Shown here: positions 42,206 through 52,000 of the stretch, piece by piece
Layout of the letters: each line of letters opens with the position of its first letter
Numbering within the stretch: position 1 is the first letter of the stretch
Origin: RFTU01 sp049423145
GTDB taxonomy: Bacteria > Pseudomonadota > Gammaproteobacteria > Burkholderiales > Burkholderiaceae_C
Reading direction: 5' to 3'
Length of the DNA: 64,000 nt
Assembly: GCA_049423145.1 (NCBI GenBank)
Contig: JBMSQF010000003.1
Coordinates: 1 to 64,000, forward strand
Notes under the pieces: generated by a model
Told to the model about the DNA's origin: nothing
The model's database searches: none
Seen by the model: only the letters and a program-made list of their open reading frames with translations
Position numbers and translations under genes: made by a program

Positions 42206-43144
42206 ATGACCGACATGTCCGACCCCTCCAATGCTTTGTCCATTGCCTCTGTCGAACGCGACACGGGCCTGAGCAAGGACACCTTGCGCGTCTGGGAGCG
42301 CCGCTACGGCTTTCCGCAGCCGATCCGGGACACCCTGGGCGAGCGCAACTACCCCCTGGACCAGGTCGAACGGCTTCGGCTCGTCAAACGCCTGCTCGAT
42401 GCCGGCCATCGGCCGGGCCGCATCGTGTCCTTGCCGGCCGAGGAGCTTGAGAAGCTCGTGGACGGCCTGGCGCCGGCGTGTCCGTCCAGTGTGGGCTCGC
42501 CCACGGAAGACCTGCAGCCGCTGTTGGATGCCGTCTACGCCCATGATGTCGAGTTGCTGCGGCGCCTGTTGACGCAGCGGGTGGCCTACCTCGGATTGGC
42601 GCGCTTTGTTCTTGAGGTGGTCTCGCCGTTCAACCGCCTCGTGGGCGACGCGTGGTTGCGTGGCCGCATGCAGATCTACGAGGAACACGCCTACACCGAG
42701 TCCTTGCAGGTGGTGCTGCGCCATGCCCTGCACAGCCTGCCCCTGCCGCACACGGACGAATCGCCCCTGGCCTTGTTGAGCACCTTTCCGGGGGAACAGC
42801 ACGGCATTGGCCTTTTGATGGCGGAATGCCTGTTGCGCTTGGAGGGTTGCCGCTGCATTTCGCTGGGCGTGCAGACGCCCATCTGGGATATGGTGATGGC
42901 GGCGCAGGCCCATCAGGCCGACCTGGTGGTGCTCAGCTTTTCCGGGGTGATGAACCCCAACCATGTGTTGGAGGGACTGCAGGAGCTGCGCGGCAAGCTG
43001 CCCGCATCGGTGGAGATTTGGGCGGGCGGCTCGGCGCCGGTCATCCAGCGCCGCAGCATTCAGGGCGTGCGCCCGATGCCCGAGCTCACCATGATTCCCA
43101 TGGCCCTGGCCGACTGGCGCGGCCGTTCGTCAGCATCCCAATAG
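42206..43144 (+). CDS. MerR-family regulator with B12-binding domain, CarH/LitR-type photoreceptor
   Basis: A 312-residue regulator. Residues 10-85 are a MerR winged helix (SIASVERDTGLSKDTLRVWERRYGFP). Residues 100-170 are the four-helix cap and 180-305 the cobalamin Rossmann domain. Two diagnostic motifs are complete: Trp150-x9-Glu160-His161, the Wx9EH motif that shields adenosylcobalamin in light-sensing CarH, and E197-x-His199-x2-G202, the B12-ligand motif. In the dark such proteins repress as tetramers, and light breaks the cobalt-carbon bond and releases DNA. The start at 42206 has GGGAA upstream; GTG 42188 and ATG 42215 are alternatives. Divergent from the FAD/DUF1365/Cfa operon, a known LitR-type target set. 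Confidence 0.9.
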   Translation: MTDMSDPSNALSIASVERDTGLSKDTLRVWERRYGFPQPIRDTLGERNYPLDQVERLRLVKRLLDAGHRPGRIVSLPAEELEKLVDGLAPACPSSVGSPTEDLQPLLDAVYAHDVELLRRLLTQRVAYLGLARFVLEVVSPFNRLVGDAWLRGRMQIYEEHAYTESLQVVLRHALHSLPLPHTDESPLALLSTFPGEQHGIGLLMAECLLRLEGCRCISLGVQTPIWDMVMAAQAHQADLVVLSFSGVMNPNHVLEGLQELRGKLPASVEIWAGGSAPVIQRRSIQGVRPMPELTMIPMALADWRGRSSASQ

Positions 43145-43188
43145 CCCTGCGGAACTAGAATTTGGCCGCCTTCTTTAGGATGGTGACC

Positions 43189-44052
43189 ATGATCTACCCC
43201 GAACTTTTCAAGCAACTCGAAGCCGTGCGCTGGAACATGGAGCGCGACATACCGTGGGACCGCTTCGATGCCGCGCTGTTGAGCGAAGAGCAGGCGCAGA
43301 CGATCAAGATGAATGCCATCACCGAGTGGGCGGCCCTGCCAGCCACCGAGATGTTCCTGCGCGACAACCGAGGAGACAGCGACTTCTCTGCCTTCATGAG
43401 CGTGTGGTTCTTCGAAGAGCAAAAACACTCGTTGGTGCTCATGGAGTATCTGCGCCGCTTCCGGCCCGACCTCGTGCCCACCGAGGAAGAACTCCACGAA
43501 GTCCGCTTCGAATTCGATCCGGCGCCCGCCCTGGAAACCCTGATGCTGCATTTCTGCGGCGAGATTCGACTGAACCATTGGTATCGGCGTGCAGCCGAGT
43601 GGCATACCGAGCCCGTCATCCAGGCCATCTACGAGACGCTGGCGCGAGACGAGGCCCGTCACGGTGGCGCCTACCTGCGCTACATGAAGCGGGCCTTGCA
43701 GCAGTTTGGTGACGAGGCGCGCGCCGCCTTTGCAAAGGTGGGAGTGCTGATGGCCAGCGCACGCCGCACGGCGCAGGCGCTGCACCCCACCAACCTGCAT
43801 GTCAACGAGAAGCTCTTCCCCCGCGACACGGTGCAAAGCCGCCTGCCCAACCCCGAGTGGCTCGAGCACTGGCTGGACAAGCAGATCCACTTTGATGCCG
43901 TGTGGGAGAGCAAGGTCGTCGAACGCATCCTGCACAACATGAGTCTGCTGATGGAGCGCAGCTTCGCCAGCGTTCAGGAACTCAACCGCTTCCGCAAGGA
44001 AGTCACGCAGGCCTTGGCCGCCCGCCAGACGGGAGCACCGGCGCAGGCCTGA
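43189..44052 (+). CDS. ferritin-like diiron protein, desaturase-type fold
   Basis: A 287-residue helical protein with two Glu-x2-His motifs, FFEEQKHSLVL (about residues 82-92) and ARDEARHGGAY (about 155-165), plus upstream Glu in TEWAALP and FCGEIRLNHW. This is a carboxylate-bridged diiron site as in acyl-ACP desaturases and ferritin-like oxygenases. AGGA lies 8 nt before the ATG at 43189. It follows the photoreceptor gene by 44 bp on the same strand and is probably cotranscribed, so it may be an oxygenase or desaturase acting on the same lipids as the divergent operon. Function is not established. Confidence 0.75.
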   Translation: MIYPELFKQLEAVRWNMERDIPWDRFDAALLSEEQAQTIKMNAITEWAALPATEMFLRDNRGDSDFSAFMSVWFFEEQKHSLVLMEYLRRFRPDLVPTEEELHEVRFEFDPAPALETLMLHFCGEIRLNHWYRRAAEWHTEPVIQAIYETLARDEARHGGAYLRYMKRALQQFGDEARAAFAKVGVLMASARRTAQALHPTNLHVNEKLFPRDTVQSRLPNPEWLEHWLDKQIHFDAVWESKVVERILHNMSLLMERSFASVQELNRFRKEVTQALAARQTGAPAQA

Positions 44053-44097
44053 ACCCGTCTCGGGTCCGCAGCGGGCGCGACGCCCCTGCTGCTCGAA

Positions 44098-44757
44098 TCA
44101 AGGGGCCTTGGAGGCTGCCATGGCGGCGATGGCCGACTTGCGGTCGCCTTCCACGCGTTGTGCGCTGGGACGTGCGGCCACCAGTTTCAGGTAGCCCTTC
44201 CAGTCGACGCCCCCTTCGGCGAGCAGGTCGCTGCCCAACACCGACTTGGTGGACATGGCCACCAGCGGCAGGCTGACGAACGCGCAGCAATCGGCCAGCG
44301 TGAATTCGCTCCCGGCCACGTGGGGGGAGAACTTCGCCAGGCGTTTGAATGCCGAAATGTTCTTGCTGAGTTGGGCGCGGACGCGCTCCTTGACCGCGTC
44401 ATCCACGGTTCGGCCGAAGAAGGCGGCGCCGTAAAGGTCACGTGCGACGAGTTCAAGGTGCAGGTCGATGAAAGTGCACAGTTCCCGCACCTTGGCCGCT
44501 GCGAACGGATCGGCCGGCAGCATCGCCGGATGCGGTTGCAGCTGTTCCAGGTATTCGACGATCACCTGGCTCTCGCACAGCGCTCCCTGCGGCGTTCGGA
44601 TGAAAGGCACCTTGGCCAGTGGTGAGTCGCGCAGCACCGCCTCATCCTTGGATCCGGTCATCACCTGTTCCTCGGTGAAGGGGATGCCCTTCTCCAGCAG
44701 CACCAGCTTGACCTTGTTGTAGTAGTTGCTCACGGCAAAGCCGCACAGAGTGATCAT
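44098..44757 (-). CDS. glutathione S-transferase family protein
   Basis: A 219-residue protein with an N-terminal thioredoxin-like domain (LCGFAVSNYYNKVKLVLLEKGIPF, cis-Pro in LAKVPFIRTPQG, then CESQVIVEYLEQ that binds glutathione) and a C-terminal helical domain (FTLADCCAFVSLPL). The ATG at 44757 has GGAG 6 nt upstream; starting at 44769 would add four residues. Substrate is unknown. It follows the EamA gene by 12 bp. Confidence 0.88.
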   Translation of the reverse strand: MITLCGFAVSNYYNKVKLVLLEKGIPFTEEQVMTGSKDEAVLRDSPLAKVPFIRTPQGALCESQVIVEYLEQLQPHPAMLPADPFAAAKVRELCTFIDLHLELVARDLYGAAFFGRTVDDAVKERVRAQLSKNISAFKRLAKFSPHVAGSEFTLADCCAFVSLPLVAMSTKSVLGSDLLAEGGVDWKGYLKLVAARPSAQRVEGDRKSAIAAMAASKAP

Positions 44758-44769
44758 GAGGTTCTCCAT

Positions 44770-45669
44770 TCAAGTTGCAGGCCGGTTCACCAGCCAGATG
44801 CCCAAGCCCACTGCGCCCAGCCCCAAGAGCAGGCGCGGCGTGGCCGGTTCGTCCAACAGCAGCATGCCGGCCAGCAACCCCGCCACCGGCGTGAGCAGGG
44901 TGAAGGAGGCCAAGCGCGTGGCCGGGTAGTGGCGGATCAGCCAGAACCACAGCAGGTAGCTGGCAAACGTGATGATCACCGTCTGGAAGAACAGGGAACC
45001 CAGCGCCAGGCGGGACCAGCTGTTGGGCCACGACTCGCCCATCGCCACAGCCGCCACGGCCAACAGCAGAGCCGAAACGGCCAGTTGGTAAAAGAGGGTT
45101 TTCTCGGCCGGTGCGGCGGCCAATCGCGTGGCCCGGATGGCCAGCGTCGTGGCCCCCCAGAGCACCGCGGCCAGCAGGCCCATGGCATCGCCCAGCCACT
45201 GCAGTTCTCCGGCTGCGGGCGCCCCGAAGCCTTCTGAGAAGGCAACGGCCACGCCGCTGAAGGCCACCAACAGGCCCGCCCACTGCAAGGGCCGCAGGCC
45301 CTCGCTGCGCGCGATCCAGGGCATGCCGATGGCCACCACGAAGGGGCTCAGGTAGATGAAGACGATCATGCGCGATGCATGCGTGTGCTGCAGGCCCCAG
45401 AAGATCATGGCGAATTCCGCAGCGAACAGGGCACCGGCCAGCAGGCCTCCAGGCAAGGTGCCATCGCGCTCGAAGAGCGCGATGCCGCGCCAACGCGACC
45501 AAGCGAGCACCAGCATTGCAGCACCCAGCGACCGCAGTGCAGCCTGTGTCAAGGGTGGAATCTCCGGCAGCGCCGCCTTGGCGGCCGACTGGTTGATGCC
45601 CCACAGCACGCAGCACAGCAGGATGCAGATCAGCGCCGTGGCATCGAGCCGGGTTCTTCTCTCGTTCAT
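44770..45669 (-). CDS. EamA/DMT-family membrane transporter
   Basis: A 299-residue inner-membrane protein with ten hydrophobic helices in two EamA repeats (LWGINQSAAKAALPEIPPLTQAALRSLGA; second repeat starting LLAAVLWGATTLAIR). Such proteins export amino acids or small metabolites; the substrate cannot be read. It is coupled to the rhombosortase-like gene by an ATGA overlap and to the GST gene by short spacing. Confidence 0.88.
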   Translation of the reverse strand: MNERRTRLDATALICILLCCVLWGINQSAAKAALPEIPPLTQAALRSLGAAMLVLAWSRWRGIALFERDGTLPGGLLAGALFAAEFAMIFWGLQHTHASRMIVFIYLSPFVVAIGMPWIARSEGLRPLQWAGLLVAFSGVAVAFSEGFGAPAAGELQWLGDAMGLLAAVLWGATTLAIRATRLAAAPAEKTLFYQLAVSALLLAVAAVAMGESWPNSWSRLALGSLFFQTVIITFASYLLWFWLIRHYPATRLASFTLLTPVAGLLAGMLLLDEPATPRLLLGLGAVGLGIWLVNRPAT

Positions 45670-46301
45670 GGTGGTTCAGGCGTGGGCACGCGCCGCTGCC
45701 AAGCCCGCATGATGCCATCGACCACAGCCGCAGAGGCCAGCCCCGCGAGCACCCCGCAACCGTGCGCGTGGCCGGCGATCACATGGCCCGGCGCGTCGGG
45801 CAGGGCTTGGGCATCCACAGGCATCTCCAGCCCCAGCTTGATGAGGATGGCCACGGAGACGGCCGCGCCCACGGCGCGCCGCGCGCCATGCGCATGCCAC
45901 AACAGGTACCAGCAGATGATCGCGGCTCCTGCATGCAGGGTCGCCGACAGCCCCACGTAGCGCGAAAGCGTCCCAGGATCGGTGATCAGCAGGGCATGCG
46001 CGAGAGGCCATGCCAGAAGCCAGGCCATCCCCTGTGGGGTGCCTGCACGCGCTGCCCAACCCCAGGCCGCCACCACGACCGTCGCCCAGAGATTGGCTTG
46101 CAGGTGGGCCGCGTTGATGTGCACCAGTGCAGCGGTCCACCATCGCCAGACCGACCCAGCGTCAGGGTGAGGCGCCGCTTGCCAGCCCCAGCGCTCGGCG
46201 CCTGCAAGGCCCATGACCCACCAGGCCATGAAACTGGCCACCCCCAGCGCCATGGCCAGGGCAGGCCAGACGCAGTCGTTCAGCCGAAGACGGCCTGCCA
46301 C
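45666..46301 (-). CDS. rhombosortase-like rhomboid-family intramembrane protease
   Basis: A 211-residue protein with about six TM segments. Rhombosortase-type features are the HINAAHLQANL loop (residues 61-71), Ser119 in YVGLSATLHAG and His178 or His180 in AGHAHGCGVLAG, a Ser-His dyad. Rhombosortases normally process proteins with a GlyGly-CTERM tail before surface anchoring; no such substrate gene lies in the window. The start is GTG at 46301, overlapping glnE by 22 bp, so it is likely cotranslated. A general rhomboid is the alternative. Confidence 0.75.
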   Translation of the reverse strand: MAGRLRLNDCVWPALAMALGVASFMAWWVMGLAGAERWGWQAAPHPDAGSVWRWWTAALVHINAAHLQANLWATVVVAAWGWAARAGTPQGMAWLLAWPLAHALLITDPGTLSRYVGLSATLHAGAAIICWYLLWHAHGARRAVGAAVSVAILIKLGLEMPVDAQALPDAPGHVIAGHAHGCGVLAGLASAAVVDGIMRAWQRRVPTPEPP

Positions 46302-49027
46302 AGGGCCATCACCGCCTCGCGCTCGGCGCTCAGCAAGGCGGGGTCGAATTGCGTGGCCTGCTCATCCAGGCGAGCGCGGTGTTGCGCGCGCCGCAGTTCA
46401 CGGTAGGCATCGGCCGCGGCGCGTCCCACACCGGCCGGCAGCAGTCCACAGGCTTCGGCGGTGCGCAGCAGTGCGATGTTGCCGCTGTTGGCTTGCAGCG
46501 CCGGATGCGCCGCACTGTGGGCCAGCACCAACTGCTGGACGGCGAATTCCGCATCCATCATTCCGCCGGGGCTGTGCTTCACATCGAAGCGGTCTGCCGG
46601 TACCGGGCGAGCCGCGCGCACCTTCTCGCGCATGGCGCGCACTTCCTCTTGAAGCGCGTGGGCTTCCCGCGGTGCGCACAACACCCCGCGCCGCACGGTT
46701 TCAAACCGCTCGGCCAGCGCCGGTACACCCGCGCACCACCGGGCACGCGTGATGGCCTGATGCTCCCAAGTCCAGGCGGTGTTGCTCCCGCGGCCTTGTT
46801 GATAGCGCTCGAAGGCATCCATCGAGGTGACGAGCAGACCCGAGTTCCCATTGGGCCGCAAGGCCGTGTCGATGTCGAAGAGCTCACCGCTGTTCGTTCG
46901 AAGGGTCAGCCAGGTGATGAGCTTGCGCACGAAGGCCGCATACACCTCGGCGGCGCGTTCATCCTCATCCTGGTAGAGGAACACCAGATCCAGGTCACCC
47001 CCGTAGCCCAGCTCCTTGCCGCCAAGCTTGCCGTAGGCGATCACCGCCAGCTGCGGGCCTTCCTCCACCGAACGGTGCCGTTGCTTGAACAGCGACCAGG
47101 CCCACTGCATCGTCAGGTCGATCATGGTGTCGGCCAAGGCGGACAGGTCGTCAGCCACCTGCTCCACGGTGATCCGGCCTTCCACATCGCGCACCAGGGT
47201 GCGGAAGACTTCGGCGTGGTGCGCGCGGCGCAGGGTGTCCAGCAGCGACTCCTCCGATGCCTCGCCCGAGCGCACCCACGCGGCGTGTCGGGCCTGCAGT
47301 TCATCCCAAAGGGCCGGCCGGTCGAAGCGTTCGCGCAACTGCCGTTCATCGGCCAGCTCATCGATCACGCCTGGGTGCTTGAGCAGGTAGCGCATGGGCC
47401 AGCGGGCCAAGCCCAGCAGGCGCAGGAGGCGCCGCTGTACCTCGGGGCGCTCCACCAACAGGGTGAGGTAGCTCTCGCGCCGCAGCAGTGGATCCAGCCA
47501 ATCCACGAAGCGCAAGGCGGCCTCTTCCGAGCAATGGCCCTCGTCGATCGCGTCCACGGCCCGCAGCATCAGACGCGCCAGTCGCAGCCGGCTTTCCTCT
47601 TTCAGTGAGGCCACCTTCGGCTGCGCGGCCCAGGGAATCAGACGGTCGCGCAGGGCCGTGGGCAGCCGGTCCAGGAAGGCTTCCGCGTCCACGGGCAGGG
47701 TGGGTTTGCTGCATCCCTGGCAGGGCTTGCCGTTGCCCGCGGGCCCCGGTGCGCGGCCGTCGTGGAGCAGCGCATCGAACTCACTGGCCACGAACTCGCG
47801 GGTGAGCCCCAGCTCTTCGATCAGGGCACAGGCATCGGCCGTGCAAGGCAGGCCCATGCTCGCACCGATCCAGGCCAAGTCACCGTCCGCCGAGGGCAGC
47901 AGGTGCGTCTGCTGATCGTCCAGGTACTGGATCCGGTGCTCAATGCGGCGCAGGAACACATAGGCCTGTGCCAGCCGCTCGGCGGTCTGGGGCCGCATCA
48001 AGCCGTGAGCCACCAGCTTGTTCAGGCTCTTGAGGGTCGAGCGGCTGCGGATTTCTGGGAACTGTCCACCCCGCACCACCAGCAGAAGCTGCACAATGAA
48101 CTCGATCTCGCGGATGCCCCCGCGAGAGAGCTTCACATCATTGGCCCGCTCCGGTCGGCCTGCAGCGCGGCGCTGGGCTTCGTCGCGGATCTTGCGGTGC
48201 AGCTGTCGCAGCCCTTCGAAGACGCCATAGTCGAGGTACTTTCGGTACACGAAGGGCGTGATGGCGGCTCCCAAGGCCTGTGCGCGGCCAGAACTCACCG
48301 CCGCGCGAGGGGCCACCACACGGCTCTTCAGCCAGGCCAGTCGTTCCCATTCGCGGCCCTGCACATGCAGATAGTCTTCCAACATCGACAGGCTCACCAC
48401 GGGCGGCCCGGAGTTGCCATTGGGCCTGAGCGCGAGGTCCACCCGGAACACGAAGCCGTCTTCGGTGACATCGCCGATCAGGCTGTAGATGCGTTTGACG
48501 ACCTTGCCGAAGAACTCATGTGCCGTGATGGGATCGGCCCCGTCGGTCGTGCCGTCTTCTTCGTACACGTAGACCAGGTCGATGTCGGACGAAACGTTGA
48601 GCTCCCTTGAGCCCAGCTTGCCCATGCCCACCACCCACAGTTCGATCGGCTGCCCGGTCTCCGTCAGCGGTTGCCCATGGCGCCGTCCCTCCTCGGCACG
48701 GGCGCTGGCCAGTGCCCACTCCAGGGCCACCTCGGCCAATTCCGTCATGGCCCGCGTCACCGTCTCCAGGGGTGCCTCGTGCTCGATGTCGAGCACCGCC
48801 AGCCGCTCGATCACCAGATGCCGCGCCACGCGCAAGGCAGACGGCAATGCGCGGCCTTGCGACATGAGCGTGCTCACCAGAGCAGCGATGGAGCGCCCAT
48901 CCAGCTCGCTGGGCGCATCGGTCCAGGCCGCCAGATCATCGGCATAGCGCCGCCGGACGCGCTGCACGAACCGGCTGTGGTCAGCCGACGCCCGCATCGG
49001 AACCCTGAGATCGTTCACCGGATGCAC
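46280..49027 (-). CDS. glnE: bifunctional glutamine-synthetase adenylyltransferase/deadenylase
   Basis: A 915-residue enzyme controlling glutamine synthetase in response to nitrogen via PII. Two nucleotidyltransferase domains are visible: GMGKLGSRELNVSSDIDLVYVY near residues 130-155 (deadenylase) and AYGKLGGKELGYGGDLDLVFLY near 670-695 (adenylylase), with PII-link helices between. The length is typical. It overlaps the rhombosortase-like gene at its end and is divergent, 60 bp away, from the YhdP-like gene. Confidence 0.97.
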   Translation of the reverse strand: MHPVNDLRVPMRASADHSRFVQRVRRRYADDLAAWTDAPSELDGRSIAALVSTLMSQGRALPSALRVARHLVIERLAVLDIEHEAPLETVTRAMTELAEVALEWALASARAEEGRRHGQPLTETGQPIELWVVGMGKLGSRELNVSSDIDLVYVYEEDGTTDGADPITAHEFFGKVVKRIYSLIGDVTEDGFVFRVDLALRPNGNSGPPVVSLSMLEDYLHVQGREWERLAWLKSRVVAPRAAVSSGRAQALGAAITPFVYRKYLDYGVFEGLRQLHRKIRDEAQRRAAGRPERANDVKLSRGGIREIEFIVQLLLVVRGGQFPEIRSRSTLKSLNKLVAHGLMRPQTAERLAQAYVFLRRIEHRIQYLDDQQTHLLPSADGDLAWIGASMGLPCTADACALIEELGLTREFVASEFDALLHDGRAPGPAGNGKPCQGCSKPTLPVDAEAFLDRLPTALRDRLIPWAAQPKVASLKEESRLRLARLMLRAVDAIDEGHCSEEAALRFVDWLDPLLRRESYLTLLVERPEVQRRLLRLLGLARWPMRYLLKHPGVIDELADERQLRERFDRPALWDELQARHAAWVRSGEASEESLLDTLRRAHHAEVFRTLVRDVEGRITVEQVADDLSALADTMIDLTMQWAWSLFKQRHRSVEEGPQLAVIAYGKLGGKELGYGGDLDLVFLYQDEDERAAEVYAAFVRKLITWLTLRTNSGELFDIDTALRPNGNSGLLVTSMDAFERYQQGRGSNTAWTWEHQAITRARWCAGVPALAERFETVRRGVLCAPREAHALQEEVRAMREKVRAARPVPADRFDVKHSPGGMMDAEFAVQQLVLAHSAAHPALQANSGNIALLRTAEACGLLPAGVGRAAADAYRELRRAQHRARLDEQATQFDPALLSAEREAVMALWQAVFG

Positions 49028-49087
49028 CGTCCACAGTCAGTGGCAGAGCCGCCATCCGTGGCACAGTTCGGCTTGACACCGCACACC

Positions 49088-52000
49088 ATGACCGCCCAAG
49101 AGGAACACCCCCCCACGCGACTCGATCCGCGTGATCTGCCCAAGCCGGGTCGTTCGGTGCTGAATTTCATGGCGCGTGGAACTGCGGTACTGCTGGTGGC
49201 CGCCGGGGGCCTGTTCTTGCTGGCGTGGGTCGCACTCTACGGTTTTTTGCTCCCCCGTGTCGGCGCATGGAAACCCGAAATCGAATCGCGGGCATCCGCC
49301 GCCCTGGGCCTGACGGTTCGGATCGGCGACATCCAGGCGCCATCGGCCGGCTGGGTGCCCACCGTGGTCTTGACCGAAGTGACCCTTTTGGACGAGCAGG
49401 GCCGGTCCGCCCTGCGCCTGCCCCGGGTCTCGGCCGCGGTTTCACCGCGCTCCTTGCTCAGCCTTGAGTTGCGCTTTGAGCAGTTGCTCATCGAAGACGC
49501 CGCACTGGAGATCCGGCGGGACCATGAGGGCCGCATCCGTGTGGCGGGCTTGTCGCTCGAAGATGAAGTGCCGGCGCAGGTCGATGGGTCCCTTCAGGCC
49601 GGCGAGTGGCTGTTGGCGCAAGGGGAATTCGCCATCCGTCGGGGGCAGGTGCGCTGGGTGGATGAGCGTCGGCAGGCGCCCGCCCTTGTCTTGCAGGATG
49701 TGGAGTTCCTGCTGCGCAACGGTCTTCGCCAGCACGACTGGCAACTCGACGCAACCCCGCCGGCCGAACTCGGTGAACGGGCCAGCGTGAGGGGTCGTTT
49801 CCGTCACGGTCTGTTTGCCGCGCGGTCAGACTGGCGCGGTTGGGTCGGCGAGGTGTATGTCGAACTTCCGCAGGCCGATGTGGACGCCCTGCGTCCCCAT
49901 GTGGACCTCCCGGTGGAGTTGCTCGGTGGGCGCGGCGCGGCCCGGCTGTGGGTGGATGTGGACCGCGGCCGTTTGCGCGGTGCGACGGCGGATGTGGCCT
50001 TGCGGGATGTTCGGCTGCGCTGGCCCGGCGTGGCCGAGCCCATGGTGTTCGAACGTTTCGACGGCCGCTTGCTGGCCCGCCAAGACGCCCAATCGGTGAC
50101 CTTGGGTCTGGAGCGGGTGGGCTTCACGACGGGCGAGGGCCAGACCTGGCCGGCCAGCGACATGAAGTTGGTGCTGCGCCACGCGCCCGCGCCGGGCATG
50201 GCCACTTCCCCGGCTGCCTCAGCCTCCATGCCGGTGGTGCCCGCGGCTTCGGCCTCGAGCGCCTCGGGCTCGCTTGCGATAGCGGGGAGCGGTGTCGCGC
50301 AGGAGACGGCCGCCAGCGAGCCCGTCTTGCCCCTGCTGTTCGATGGCTTGGCCGGGCGGGTCATCGTCGGAGGCGAATTCACGGCAGCCGAACTCGACCT
50401 GAGCCTGATGGCCTCGGTGGCCGGGCGCGCGCCGATCGGGTTGGCGGCCCACCAGGCGCTGGCCAGTCTGTTACCGCAAGGGCGTATCCAAGACATGCGC
50501 GCCACTTGGGAAGGTCCGGTTGAAGCCCCCACCCGCTACCGCGTTTCGGCGCGTCTGGAGAACCTTCGGCTGGAGGCCGGCACCGTGCTCCCGGCTCGCT
50601 CGGCGGATGCGGCTCCTGTGATCGGCCGCCCAGGCGTTCGTGCGGCTTCGATGCGGCTGGAGGCCAATGAGTCGGGCGGGCGTGTCGACCTGGAGATCCG
50701 GCAGGGCCAACTCGTCTTTCCCGGTCTGTTCGATCAGCCTGAAGTTCCGTTGGAGGAGATGCAGGCCCGCCTGTCCTGGCAGTTCAAGGGCGAGGGGGTG
50801 GAGCTGCAGTTGGCGCCGATGACCCTGCGCAACGCCGATCTGGAAGGCGAGCTGCAGGGCTCATGGCGCGGCACGTGGGCCGATGCGGCCCGGGGACGGG
50901 GGGAGATCGACCTCAATGCGCGCATCCAGAACATGCGCGCGGACATGCTGCACCGCTATTTGCCCAACAAGGCCCTACCGGATACCAGCCGCTATCTGCG
51001 CCGAGCCGTGCGCGGCGGCCGCCTGCAGGACGTGACCCTGCGCGTCAAAGGTGCACTGGCCTCGTTCCCTTATGAACAAGCTGGCGCCAAGGGAGAGTTC
51101 CGTGTCAGCGGCCTCTGGCGGGACGGGACCTATCTGATGTTGCCCGAAGAGCCGGGCTATCCCGCCTGGCCGGAAGCCACCCGAGTGGACGCGCGCATCC
51201 GGGTCAGCGGCCGGAAGGTGGAATTCAGCGATGTGCGCGGACGCATCATGGGCGTGGACATCACGCGCACCAGCGGGCAGGTCGATTGGTTGCAGCCTTC
51301 GGTTCCCCTGGCGCTTGATCTTCAGGCCCGCGGGCCTGCGCAGGACTTCCTGCGCTACGTGCAGGCCACCCCCATCAATGATTGGACCTCGCGTGTTCTG
51401 GCCGCCGCTCAGGCCACCGGCCCGGCAGCGCTGTCCCTGCGCTTGGACCTCCCCTTGGTGGGCTCGGAGCCGGCGCGGGTGCGCGGTGTGGTGCAACTCG
51501 GCGGAAACGACTTGCGGTTGAGCAACACCCTGCCGCCGTTGCAGAGTGCGCGGGGGCGGGTGGAGTTCAGTGAGCGCGGCTTCAACATCACCGCTGGCAC
51601 GGGGCAACTGTTGGGCGGTGAGGTGACGCTCGATGGCGGCATCTCACCGGGCGGCTCCCTGCGCTTGAACCTGCAGGGCCAGGCACAGGCCGCTGCCATC
51701 AAGGCTGCGCCCGAACTGGCGTGGTTGGGGCCAATCGCCGGCCGCTTGACGGGACAGGCTCCTTACCGCGTGGCAATCGGCGTGGCTGCAGGCCAATTGC
51801 AATGGCTGTTGACCTCACCCCTGTCCGGTATGGGCATCGACCTGCCCGCACCGGTGAACAAGCCTGAGCGGGCGAATTGGGCGTCCACGCCGCTGCGGGT
51901 GGAGGTCACCGGACTGGGTGGTTCGGCAGGCCAGGAGCGCGAGCGGATCGATGTCCAGCTGGGTCGTCTGGTGCAGGGGCGGTTCCTGCGCAACGCCGCC

